DNA of 11,967 bases from the NCBI GenBank assembly GCA_964572225.1, contig CAZNFR010000095.1, positions 1-11,967 on the forward strand. Reading direction: 5' to 3'. Below, piece by piece: positions 5,943 through 11,967 of the stretch (position 1 is its first letter; the number at the start of each line of letters is the position of its first letter). The stretch is from CAZNFR01 sp964572225 (GTDB lineage Bacteria > Bacteroidota > Bacteroidia > Bacteroidales > GCA-2748055). Both the position numbers and the translations under genes were made by a program. Under the pieces are notes generated by a model. It saw only the letters and a program-made list of their open reading frames with translations. It made no database searches and was not told the origin of the DNA.

Positions 5943-6851
5943 TTATTCCCAGTCATACGGAGTTTCCTGGTAAACATAATAATTCAACCAATTGGAAAAG
6001 AGGAGGTTGGAATGCGCACGCCAGCGAATGACCGGAGGATTGGAGGGATCGTTGCCGGGAAAATAGTTCTCAGGTACTTCAATGGGAAGTCCCTTCGCAA
6101 GGTCCCTTTCATACTCATTCTTAAGGGTGAGGGGATTGTATTCCAGGTGGCCGGAAATGAAAATTTGCCGGTTATCTCTGGAAAGGACGATGTTGGATCC
6201 CACCTTTTCGGACCAGGCAAGGAGATGAAGATCAGGGTGTTTCAGGATGTCTTCCATCCGGTTTTCGGTATACCTGGAATGAGGTGCAGGGAAAATGTCG
6301 TCAAACCCACGAACCAGCGGGACCTTCGGATCCGAGATCAGATGGTCAAAAACTCCGAACACCTTCCGGGGGAGGGGGAATTTCTGTATCCCGTAATGAT
6401 GGTACAATCCGGCCTGTGCACCCCAGCAAATATGCATGGTGGAGGTTACATTATTCAGGCTCCAGTCGAGCACTTCGCAGAGTTTGGGCCAGTAATCGAC
6501 CTCCTCAAATTCCATCAATTCAACCGGAGCCCCGGTAATGATGAGTCCGTCGTATTTCCTGTGCTTCACCTCTTCAAAGGTCTTGTAAAAAACCTCCATG
6601 TGCTCCCTGGGCGTGTTCTTCGATTCATGGATGTCCATGTACAAAAGGTCCAGTTCCACCTGCAGGGAGGTGTTGGACAGGCTCCTCAGAAGATCCGCTT
6701 CGGTCACTTTTTTCAGGGGCATGAGATTTAACAGGGCCACCCGCAGTGGACGGATATCCTGGTGCAGGGCCCGCGATTCCTCCATGATGAAAATATTCTC
6801 GGACCTCAGCTCCTGAATGGCCGGCAAATTATTGGGAACATTGATGGGCAT
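5943..6851 (-). CDS. metA: MetA, homoserine O-acyltransferase (predicted O-acetyltransferase)
   Basis: MetA activates the hydroxyl of L-homoserine in methionine synthesis. The 302-residue cytoplasmic protein is full length. The catalytic residues fall at the numbers used for the family: Cys142 in ICWGAQAG (141-148), His235 and Glu237 in SGHLEYN (233-239). The acyl-donor residue at 111, in GAPVELMEFEEVDYW (107-121), is Glu; members with Glu here use acetyl-CoA, whereas Gly111 enzymes such as that of E. coli use succinyl-CoA. I therefore predict O-acetylhomoserine as the product. It is on the same strand as the nickel operon but separated from it by 215 bp with its own likely signals, and divergent from the oxidoreductase gene to the right. 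No methionine riboswitch was recognised upstream. Confidence 0.95.
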   Translation of the reverse strand: MPINVPNNLPAIQELRSENIFIMEESRALHQDIRPLRVALLNLMPLKKVTEADLLRSLSNTSLQVELDLLYMDIHESKNTPREHMEVFYKTFEEVKHRKYDGLIITGAPVELMEFEEVDYWPKLCEVLDWSLNNVTSTMHICWGAQAGLYHHYGIQKFPLPRKVFGVFDHLISDPKVPLVRGFDDIFPAPHSRYTENRMEDILKHPDLHLLAWSEKVGSNIVLSRDNRQIFISGHLEYNPLTLKNEYERDLAKGLPIEVPENYFPGNDPSNPPVIRWRAHSNLLFSNWLNYYVYQETPYDWE

Positions 6852-7016
6852 GCTTATGCTCTTAATTATTCCCCAAAAAAACTAAATTGTCTGTTAATCT
6901 CAAACTTTTAACATTTAATTGACGAATTTACCTTCCCCAAAACTTCTTCCGGCCCCTCCGGCTTTTTTGAATCATCCAAAGAATCACATATATTAGTCGA
7001 AAAGAATCTGACTCCT
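6852..7016. promoter_or_regulatory. Divergent promoter region between metA and the oxidoreductase gene
   Basis: This 165-bp spacer serves two divergent genes. For the plus-strand gene, TTTG (6966-6969), 19 bases and TATATTAG (6989-6996) fit the Bacteroidota TTTG-N19-TAnnTTTG promoter with one mismatch, placing the start of transcription about 14 bases before the ATG at 7017. For metA the best minus-strand candidate is TTTG-N16-TAGTTTTT, which is weaker. A CCGG/CCGG hairpin with a T-run (6949-6968) overlaps the -33 element of the plus-strand promoter. Confidence 0.45.
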
Positions 7017-8135
7017 ATGAAAAAATCCAAAACTTCCCCTTCGTCCGAAAGCAGAAGGACCTTTCTTAAGAAATCCGTGCTCGCCGGATCCGGCAGCCTG
7101 CTCCTGGGCACACAGCCCGCATTCTCTGTCTTGAAAAAGGAGAAACAAACCCGTATGGGAGTGGCTCTCGTCGGACTCGGTTACTATTCGACCGACGTCC
7201 TTGCTCCCGCCCTTCAGGAAACCACTACCGCCTACCTGGCAGGCATTGTGACCGGCACCCCTGAAAAAGAGAAGATATGGGCTGAAAAATACAATATCCC
7301 GTCAGCAAACATCTATAATTACCAGAATTTCGATGAGATCGCCAATAATCCGGATATCGATATTGTCTACGTAGTCCTCCCGAATAGCATGCACAAGGAA
7401 TTTACCATCAGGGCAGCAAAGGCAGGTAAGCATGTGATCTGCGAAAAGCCCATGGCCATGAATGCCGCGGAATGCCGGGAGATGATCGCTGCATGTGAAC
7501 AAAACAAGGTAAAGCTTTCCATCGGATACCGCCTGCATTTCGAGCCCAATACCCAGCATGTAATGAAACTGGGACAGGAAGAAGTTTTCGGCCCGGTCCT
7601 CCAGATCTCCTGCGGCGCAGGATACCGGAATACCTATTTTGATCATTGGAAATGGGAGAAGGATATGGGCGGGGGAGCCATGATGGATATGGGCGTATAT
7701 CCCTTGCAGGCAGCCCGCTATGTTACCGGCAAAGAGCCGGTTTCCGTTACTGCCCAGACCTTTGTTACCCGTCCCGGGAAATTTGAGGGCGTTGATGAGG
7801 CCACCAGCTTTCAACTGGAATTCCCGGATAATACCCTTGCCAATCTGACTACCGGTTTTCATGCCGGCTTTAATTACCTGCATGCATTTGCCCGCAAAGG
7901 CTGGTTCCAGCTTCAGCCCTTCTCAGGCTACGGTGGGATCAAAGGCCGTTCCAGCGAGGGCGAGATCCATTTCCCCCGCGTTAATCAGCAGGCTGCCCAG
8001 ATGGACGAGGTGGCCCAATGCATCCTGGATGACAAACCCATGCGGGTGCCTGGTGAAGAAGGACTTAAAGACATGATCGTGGTCGATGCCGTGTATGAAT
8101 CCATCCGCACCGGACGGAAAATTATGCTGGGCTGA
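7017..8135 (+). CDS. Tat-exported Gfo/Idh/MocA family oxidoreductase
   Basis: This is an NAD(P)-dependent sugar or sugar-derivative oxidoreductase of the glucose-fructose oxidoreductase group, probably periplasmic. Residues 1-37 of 372 form a twin-arginine signal with SRRTFLKK at 12-19 followed by a hydrophobic stretch. The Rossmann fold begins VALVGLGYYS (49-58). EKP at 143-145 holds the catalytic lysine, GYRLHFEP (170-177) is conserved, and GGGAMMDMGVYPLQAAR (218-234) carries the Asp224 and Tyr228 that match the active-site pair of Zymomonas glucose-fructose oxidoreductase. Tat export suggests folding with a tightly held cofactor before transport. The substrate cannot be read from the sequence, and no sugar-catabolic neighbours are in view. 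Confidence 0.88.
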   Translation: MKKSKTSPSSESRRTFLKKSVLAGSGSLLLGTQPAFSVLKKEKQTRMGVALVGLGYYSTDVLAPALQETTTAYLAGIVTGTPEKEKIWAEKYNIPSANIYNYQNFDEIANNPDIDIVYVVLPNSMHKEFTIRAAKAGKHVICEKPMAMNAAECREMIAACEQNKVKLSIGYRLHFEPNTQHVMKLGQEEVFGPVLQISCGAGYRNTYFDHWKWEKDMGGGAMMDMGVYPLQAARYVTGKEPVSVTAQTFVTRPGKFEGVDEATSFQLEFPDNTLANLTTGFHAGFNYLHAFARKGWFQLQPFSGYGGIKGRSSEGEIHFPRVNQQAAQMDEVAQCILDDKPMRVPGEEGLKDMIVVDAVYESIRTGRKIMLG

Positions 8136-8189
8136 GATTTTTTCAACCTCCGGGAGGAAGTTCTCCCCCCTTAACACAAAGAATGACCC
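8136..8189 (+). other. Short spacer with a small hairpin
   Basis: Between the oxidoreductase and YdeI-family genes, GGGAG (8152-8156) pairs with CTCCC (8163-8167) around GAAGTT, and an overlapping CCTC/GAGG hairpin competes with it. There is no T-run after the stem, so it is a poor terminator. No clear promoter is seen, and read-through from the oxidoreductase gene is possible. Confidence 0.25.
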
Positions 8190-8765
8190 ATGGAACTCGG
8201 TGAATTATTGTATGTTGTAAACCGCGATGAATGGAGGGCCTGGCTGGAGGCAAATCACAAAACCAAAGAGGAAATCTGGCTGGTTTATTATAACAAAAAA
8301 TCCGGCAAACCCAGAATTCCCTACGATGACGCAGTTGAGGAAGCCCTCTGCTTTGGATGGATAGACAGCATTGCAAAGAAACCCTCCGAAGAAACCAGCG
8401 CACAGCGATTTACCCCCCGCCGGAAGAAAAGCAATCTTTCCGAGCTAAACAAGGAAAGAATCAGAATACTCCTGAAACAGGGAAAAATGACCGACGCAGG
8501 CATCGATTGCATCCGGGAATATCTCACCTGGAACGAATCGGGAGAACCCGAGCCCATCCCCTTCGACATCCCCGCCGACCTCATTGCCGAGCTCAAAAAA
8601 GACCCCGAGGTATGGAAAAACTACCTCACCTTCCCCGACTATTACCAGAGAATCAGACTGGCCTTTATCCACGAAGCCAGATCAAGACCGGAAGTGTTCC
8701 GGACACGCCTCAACTATTTCCTGAAAATGACCAGACAAAATAAGCGCTACGGTACCCTGACCTGA
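8190..8765 (+). CDS. YdeI/OmpD-associated family protein
   Basis: The 191-residue product has the two-part layout of the YdeI/OmpD-associated (OmdA-like) family. The N-terminal half carries EEALCFGWIDS (50-60) and RFTPRRKKSNLSELNK (73-88); relatives usually have a tryptophan where Leu83 stands. The C-terminal half (about 125-188) includes DPEVWKNYLTFPDYYQRIRLAFI and ends with the basic LKMTRQNKRYG segment typical of the family. No signal peptide or membrane segment is present. The biochemical role is poorly defined; some members have been linked to resistance to cationic peptides or bacteriocins. It ends 5 bp before the PLP-enzyme gene, so the two are probably co-transcribed. Confidence 0.82.
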   Translation: MELGELLYVVNRDEWRAWLEANHKTKEEIWLVYYNKKSGKPRIPYDDAVEEALCFGWIDSIAKKPSEETSAQRFTPRRKKSNLSELNKERIRILLKQGKMTDAGIDCIREYLTWNESGEPEPIPFDIPADLIAELKKDPEVWKNYLTFPDYYQRIRLAFIHEARSRPEVFRTRLNYFLKMTRQNKRYGTLT

Positions 8766-8770
8766 AAACT

Positions 8771-10051
8771 ATGAACCTGAAACAAATACAAGCAAAATCG
8801 AAGGTTCTCCGGAAATGCCTGGAAACAGGGGAGTGGTCAGGCCCGTCAGACACCTCCCTTATCTTTTATGATCTCGACGCCATCGACCACCGCCTCGACG
8901 AGATATCCCGGAGTTTCCCCGCCTCCAGCCTGCATACCACCGCCGTAAAAGCCAATCCCCTCGCAGGAATCCTCTCCCTCGTCAATGGCCGGAATGCCGG
9001 AGCGGAAGTGGCCTCCCTTCCCGAGTTGCAGCTCGCCCTCCAATGCGGCTTCCCCCCGGAGCGAATCGTTTTCGATTCCCCCTGCAAAACCCTGGAAGAG
9101 ATTGAGTTCGCCCTCGACAAGGGAGTATACCTCAATGCCGATTCCTTTGCCGAACTGGAAAGGATAGACCGGGTCATGAAGAAAAAAGGCCTCTTCCCCG
9201 ATGCCGGCCTCCGCGTCAATCCCCAGGTGGGCGCCGGATCCATCCTGTCTACCAGCGTTGCCGGACAGATCTCAAAGTTCGGGGTCCCCCTCCACGAGGA
9301 TAGGGAAAACCTGATACGCGCTTACCGCCAATACCCCTGGCTGCGCGGAATCCATATCCACATTGGCTCCCAGGGCTATCCCGTAAAACTGCTCGTCGAA
9401 GGAGTCAGCAAAATGATGGATCTTTTCCGGGAGATTAATTCGGCTGAAGGGTCCCTCCGTAAAATCAAAATTGTCGATATCGGAGGGGGTCTCCCCGTGG
9501 TATATGCCGATCAGGACGCTCCGGAGTCGGTCTCCGGCTACGCCCGCATCCTTCATGAAAAATTTCCCGTTCTTTTTAGCAATGAGATATCCCTGATCAC
9601 CGAATTTGGAAGATACATACATGCAAATGCAGGATGGGCAGTGTCCCGGATTGAATACATCAAAAAATTCAGTACAGGAAACATCCTTGTGAGCCACCTG
9701 GGGGCCGATTTTATGCTTCGGGAGTGTTACAATCCACGGGACTGGTACCACCGTATAGACCTGCTCGATTCCCGGGGCCGACTCAAAACCAGTACCGATC
9801 GGGAGTTTTATTCTGTCGCCGGACCCCTCTGCTTTGCGGGTGACTTTATCGCCAGGGATGTCTCTCTGCCCCGGGCAGAGGAAGGGGACTACCTTCTCAT
9901 TCATGATACCGGTGCCTATACCCTGGGTATGTGGTCACGATACAACAGTCGTCAGATACCGGCTGTAATCGGCTACCGGGACGAGGGCCGGAGCTTCGAA
10001 TGGATACGAAAACGAGAAAGTCCCGGGGATGTATCCCGCTTTTGGACCTGA
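8771..10051 (+). CDS. Fold-III PLP-dependent decarboxylase, DAP-decarboxylase-like, substrate unknown
   Basis: This 426-residue enzyme has the alanine-racemase-like barrel and C-terminal beta domain of diaminopimelate/ornithine/arginine decarboxylases. PLP would bind Lys60 in TTAVKANP (56-63); HIHIGSQG (195-202) supplies the ring-stacking histidine; DIGGGLP (236-242) and EFGR (278-281) form the phosphate site; GPLCFAGDFIA (351-361) supplies Cys354 and Asp358 from the partner subunit; Tyr383 in GAYT also fits. The usual EPGR motif reads EFGR, and LysA's GPxCESGD reads GPLCFAGD, so I do not call it LysA. Neighbours give no pathway clue. It may decarboxylate another amino acid or diamine precursor. 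Start chosen at the ATG 5 bp after the YdeI-family stop; no Shine-Dalgarno is visible. Confidence 0.8.
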   Translation: MNLKQIQAKSKVLRKCLETGEWSGPSDTSLIFYDLDAIDHRLDEISRSFPASSLHTTAVKANPLAGILSLVNGRNAGAEVASLPELQLALQCGFPPERIVFDSPCKTLEEIEFALDKGVYLNADSFAELERIDRVMKKKGLFPDAGLRVNPQVGAGSILSTSVAGQISKFGVPLHEDRENLIRAYRQYPWLRGIHIHIGSQGYPVKLLVEGVSKMMDLFREINSAEGSLRKIKIVDIGGGLPVVYADQDAPESVSGYARILHEKFPVLFSNEISLITEFGRYIHANAGWAVSRIEYIKKFSTGNILVSHLGADFMLRECYNPRDWYHRIDLLDSRGRLKTSTDREFYSVAGPLCFAGDFIARDVSLPRAEEGDYLLIHDTGAYTLGMWSRYNSRQIPAVIGYRDEGRSFEWIRKRESPGDVSRFWT

Positions 10052-10129
10052 TTTTTCCCCGGTGATGGGATTCTAAGGGAGAATTATGTAACTTACCGGT
10101 AGCTTTAGCCAATGATAAAAATCCCTGCC

Positions 10130-10951
10130 ATGAGAAAAATATTCCTTGCCCTTTTGCTATGGCCGGCGTTGCTTTTCTCCCAAACAGCCGGTCCCGACAC
10201 CCTGCTTTATAAGGTGGTCGACACAACCCATCTGCATCTCTTTGCCTTCTATCCCCCCGAACAACTCTCGGTGGGTAAACGGCCGGCCATGATCTTCTTT
10301 TTCGGGGGAGGCTGGAAAGGAGGGAATCCCGACCAGTTTCTCCATCATGCCAGGTATTTCTCGGAAAATGGAATCGTTTGCTTCCTGGCCGAATACAGGG
10401 TTGAAACCCGGAACAATACAACCCCATTCCAGGCTCTGGAAGACGCCAAATCGGCAATGCGCTTTCTTCGCTCAAATGCCGGAGAGCTGGGGCTCGACCC
10501 CGGAAAGATCATCGCTGCAGGCGGTTCGGCTGGTGGACACCTGGCGGCTGCAACCGCCTTTATCCGGAAATATAACGCGGAATCGGATGATCAAAGCATT
10601 AGTTGTATCCCCAATGCATTGGTGCTTTTTAATCCGGTAATCGATAACGGACCCGGTGGCTACGGCTACGAAAGGATAGGCAAAAGCTACCTGCATTTTT
10701 CACCCCTGCATAACATCGGTTTTGATGCCCCGCCAACCATATTTTTCCTGGGAACGGAAGACGTTCTCATCCCGGTGGAAACAGCACAGTACTACCGCAC
10801 AGTAATGCAAAAAACAGGCAGTATCTGTGAACTTCATCTCTATAAAGGAGAAGGGCATGGATTTTTTAATTATAACAAGCCCGATAACTATTGGTCTACC
10901 ATCCACAAAACGGAAAAATTCCTCGAAGATCTCGGCTATATTCTGAATTGA
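10130..10951 (+). CDS. Secreted alpha/beta-hydrolase, esterase/lipase-like
   Basis: This is a serine hydrolase of the esterase/lipase (BD-FAE or HSL-like) group, probably periplasmic or surface-bound. I chose the ATG at 10130, which gives a 273-residue protein starting MRKIFLALLLWPALLFSQ, a good signal peptide; an ATG at 10112 in the same frame adds six residues that weaken it. From the chosen start, the oxyanion motif FGGGW is at 58-62, the nucleophile Ser133 sits in GGSAGG, Asp211 is in GTEDVLIP and His243 is in GEGHGFF. The usual HGGGW has Phe for His. Carbohydrate acetyl-esterase activity is a reasonable guess from the family but cannot be read from the sequence. It is 78 bp after the decarboxylase gene. 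Confidence 0.85.
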   Translation: MRKIFLALLLWPALLFSQTAGPDTLLYKVVDTTHLHLFAFYPPEQLSVGKRPAMIFFFGGGWKGGNPDQFLHHARYFSENGIVCFLAEYRVETRNNTTPFQALEDAKSAMRFLRSNAGELGLDPGKIIAAGGSAGGHLAAATAFIRKYNAESDDQSISCIPNALVLFNPVIDNGPGGYGYERIGKSYLHFSPLHNIGFDAPPTIFFLGTEDVLIPVETAQYYRTVMQKTGSICELHLYKGEGHGFFNYNKPDNYWSTIHKTEKFLEDLGYILN

Positions 10952-11000
10952 TCCGCACAAAATTGAACAATGGGTCTTCGTGAAACTCTTGAATACAAAA

Positions 11001-11033
11001 GGGAAAAGCCGGGAACATAAGGGTTTTCCCCGG
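11001..11033 (+). other. Hairpin-forming spacer upstream of the FemAB-like gene
   Basis: GGGAAAA (11001-11007) can pair with TTTTCCC (11024-11030), and CCGGG (11009-11013) with CCCGG (11029-11033), so two structures compete. There is no T-run after them, which makes a simple intrinsic terminator unlikely. The site lies in the 128-bp gap between the hydrolase and the FemAB-like gene. Confidence 0.3.
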
Positions 11034-11062
11034 AACGGTTTCTCATTTAGACCGATATTCCT

Positions 11063-11070
11063 TTACTTTG
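11063..11070 (+). promoter_or_regulatory. Candidate -7 promoter box for the FemAB-like gene
   Basis: TTACTTTG matches TAnnTTTG at all but one position and lies 9 bases before the ATG at 11080. A TTTC lies about 20 bases upstream in place of the -33 TTTG. If used, the transcript would have a very short leader. Confidence 0.25.
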
Positions 11071-11079
11071 CAAATCCAT

Positions 11080-11967
11080 ATGGAACTGGAAATTGCAAAA
11101 AAAGAAACCATTGAGGTCCGACAGTCACCCATCATCCAGCAAACCGAATTATGGGGAAGGGTGAAAGAGAAACAGGGAGACGATTCCCTGGCCCTGCACT
11201 ACCAGGTCCACGACGAAAATGGAATCTTTCAGACTAAACATGAAGAGTCGGTTTCCGGCGACCTCCTGGTTCTCCTCAGACATCTGGATCGTGAGCATAC
11301 TTTTGCCTACGTGCCCTACGGACCCCGAACCGAACCGCTCGAAGAGAAGCAGGGCCTGCTCCTGGAAGAATTGTCGGAAAACCTGGCCGGTTTTTTACCC
11401 TCCTCCTGTTTTATGATCCGTTACGATCTCCCCTGGGAATCTCCATGGGCCAGGGAGGATTCTTTTTACGATGAAAGCAACCACTGGCAGGGTCCGCCCG
11501 AAAAACGTAACCAGGAATTCCGGTTCAACTTCAACACCCGGAACTGGAATCTGCATAAAGCAAATACCAATGTGCTGCCGGCAAGCACCATCTTTATGGA
11601 TCTCAGTAAAAGTCCGGAAGAACTGCTCTCCGGTATGAAACCCAAAACCCGCTACAACATCCGACTTGCCGCAAGGAGAGGGGTGAAGGTCAGGATCTCC
11701 GGACCCGATGATTTGCCTGTCTGGCACAAACTGTATTCAGAAACCGCCGGCAGAAACAACATAAACTATCACGACAAAGAATTTCCAATGTCAGGAAACC
11801 TTCCAATTATTTGGGACTTAGAATTTTTTGAACTAATTAAAATATTGGGCAATTCATTGGCAAAGGTTATCACATTGACAGGTTGGCCAGTTAAACAACA
11901 CGAATTAATAAAGTTTGAACCTCAAAAGTGGAGTGCAAACTATTTGACACAAAGTTGCGACATTCTT
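11080..11967 (+). CDS. FemAB-like aminoacyltransferase / GNAT-fold protein, 3'-truncated by window edge
   Basis: The first 230 or so residues resemble the FemAB peptidoglycan-bridge or lipid II aminoacyltransferase family. Family-like blocks are TELWGRVKEKQG (23-34), FAYVPYGPR (75-83), LPASTIFMDLSKSPEELLSGMKPKTRYNIRLAARRGVKVR (about 166-205) and WHKLYSETAGRNN (215-227). The frame is open to the edge (296 residues seen) and the true end is not in view. From about 11780 the codons turn AT-rich (about 34% G+C, against about 52% just before) and the protein (from about residue 235) no longer looks like the family, where a tyrosine- and phenylalanine-rich YF-x-x-L segment would be expected. I could not identify the tail. 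Function of the intact gene would be amino acid transfer from tRNA to a cell-wall precursor or a related acylation. Confidence 0.68.
   Translation, partial: MELEIAKKETIEVRQSPIIQQTELWGRVKEKQGDDSLALHYQVHDENGIFQTKHEESVSGDLLVLLRHLDREHTFAYVPYGPRTEPLEEKQGLLLEELSENLAGFLPSSCFMIRYDLPWESPWAREDSFYDESNHWQGPPEKRNQEFRFNFNTRNWNLHKANTNVLPASTIFMDLSKSPEELLSGMKPKTRYNIRLAARRGVKVRISGPDDLPVWHKLYSETAGRNNINYHDKEFPMSGNLPIIWDLEFFELIKILGNSLAKVITLTGWPVKQHELIKFEPQKWSANYLTQSCDIL

Noticed and set aside
5865..6731. Long plus-strand open frame (288 codons) opposite metA
   Set aside because: It is antisense to an intact, motif-complete metA and its product has no recognisable features; such antisense frames arise from codon bias.
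1..11967. CRISPR arrays, tRNA or rRNA genes, tandem repeats, complete insertion sequences, defence or toxin-antitoxin genes
   Set aside because: None was seen on reading both strands; apart from the nickel module and the edge anomalies the window holds ordinary metabolic genes.

Overview
The window looks like chromosomal DNA of a Bacteroidota bacterium, probably an anaerobic or environmental Bacteroidales-like lineage. G+C is close to 50% in the gene-dense core. Most starts lack a Shine-Dalgarno sequence, several upstream regions carry boxes like the Bacteroidota TAnnTTTG/TTTG promoter, and the protein sequences look Bacteroidota-like. This assignment is inferred from style, not from a marker gene.

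Minus strand, 255-5727 (transcribed right to left): a nickel module of seven genes. cbiM, a nikL-like gene, cbiQ and cbiO encode an ECF-type nickel importer. larE, larB and larC follow and encode the three enzymes that build the nickel-pincer nucleotide (NPN) cofactor of lactate-racemase-type enzymes. The order suggests that nickel is imported and then inserted into the cofactor by LarC. No LarA apoenzyme is in the window, so the client of the cofactor must be elsewhere. Points of interest are a LarE with three cysteines in an Fe-S-like arrangement, an ATPase without the switch histidine, a likely N-terminal histidine on the mature NikL-like protein, and an AT-rich spacer that is open in one frame from the cbiO stop to the larE start.

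Minus strand, 5943-6851: metA, homoserine O-acyltransferase. Residue Glu111 predicts that acetyl-CoA is the donor.

Plus strand, 7017-10951, divergent from metA: a Tat-exported Gfo/Idh/MocA oxidoreductase, a YdeI/OmpD-associated family protein, a fold-III PLP-dependent decarboxylase related to DAP decarboxylase but with altered motifs, and a secreted alpha/beta-hydrolase. The YdeI-family and decarboxylase genes are 5 bp apart and probably co-transcribed. The others look like separate housekeeping or accessory functions.

Right edge: a FemAB-like aminoacyltransferase begins at 11080 and runs off the end. From about 11780 its base composition drops from about 52% to about 34% G+C while the frame stays open, which suggests a recombination or assembly junction. 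Left edge (1-254): about 41% G+C with no recognisable gene. No rRNA, tRNA, CRISPR array or insertion sequence was seen.
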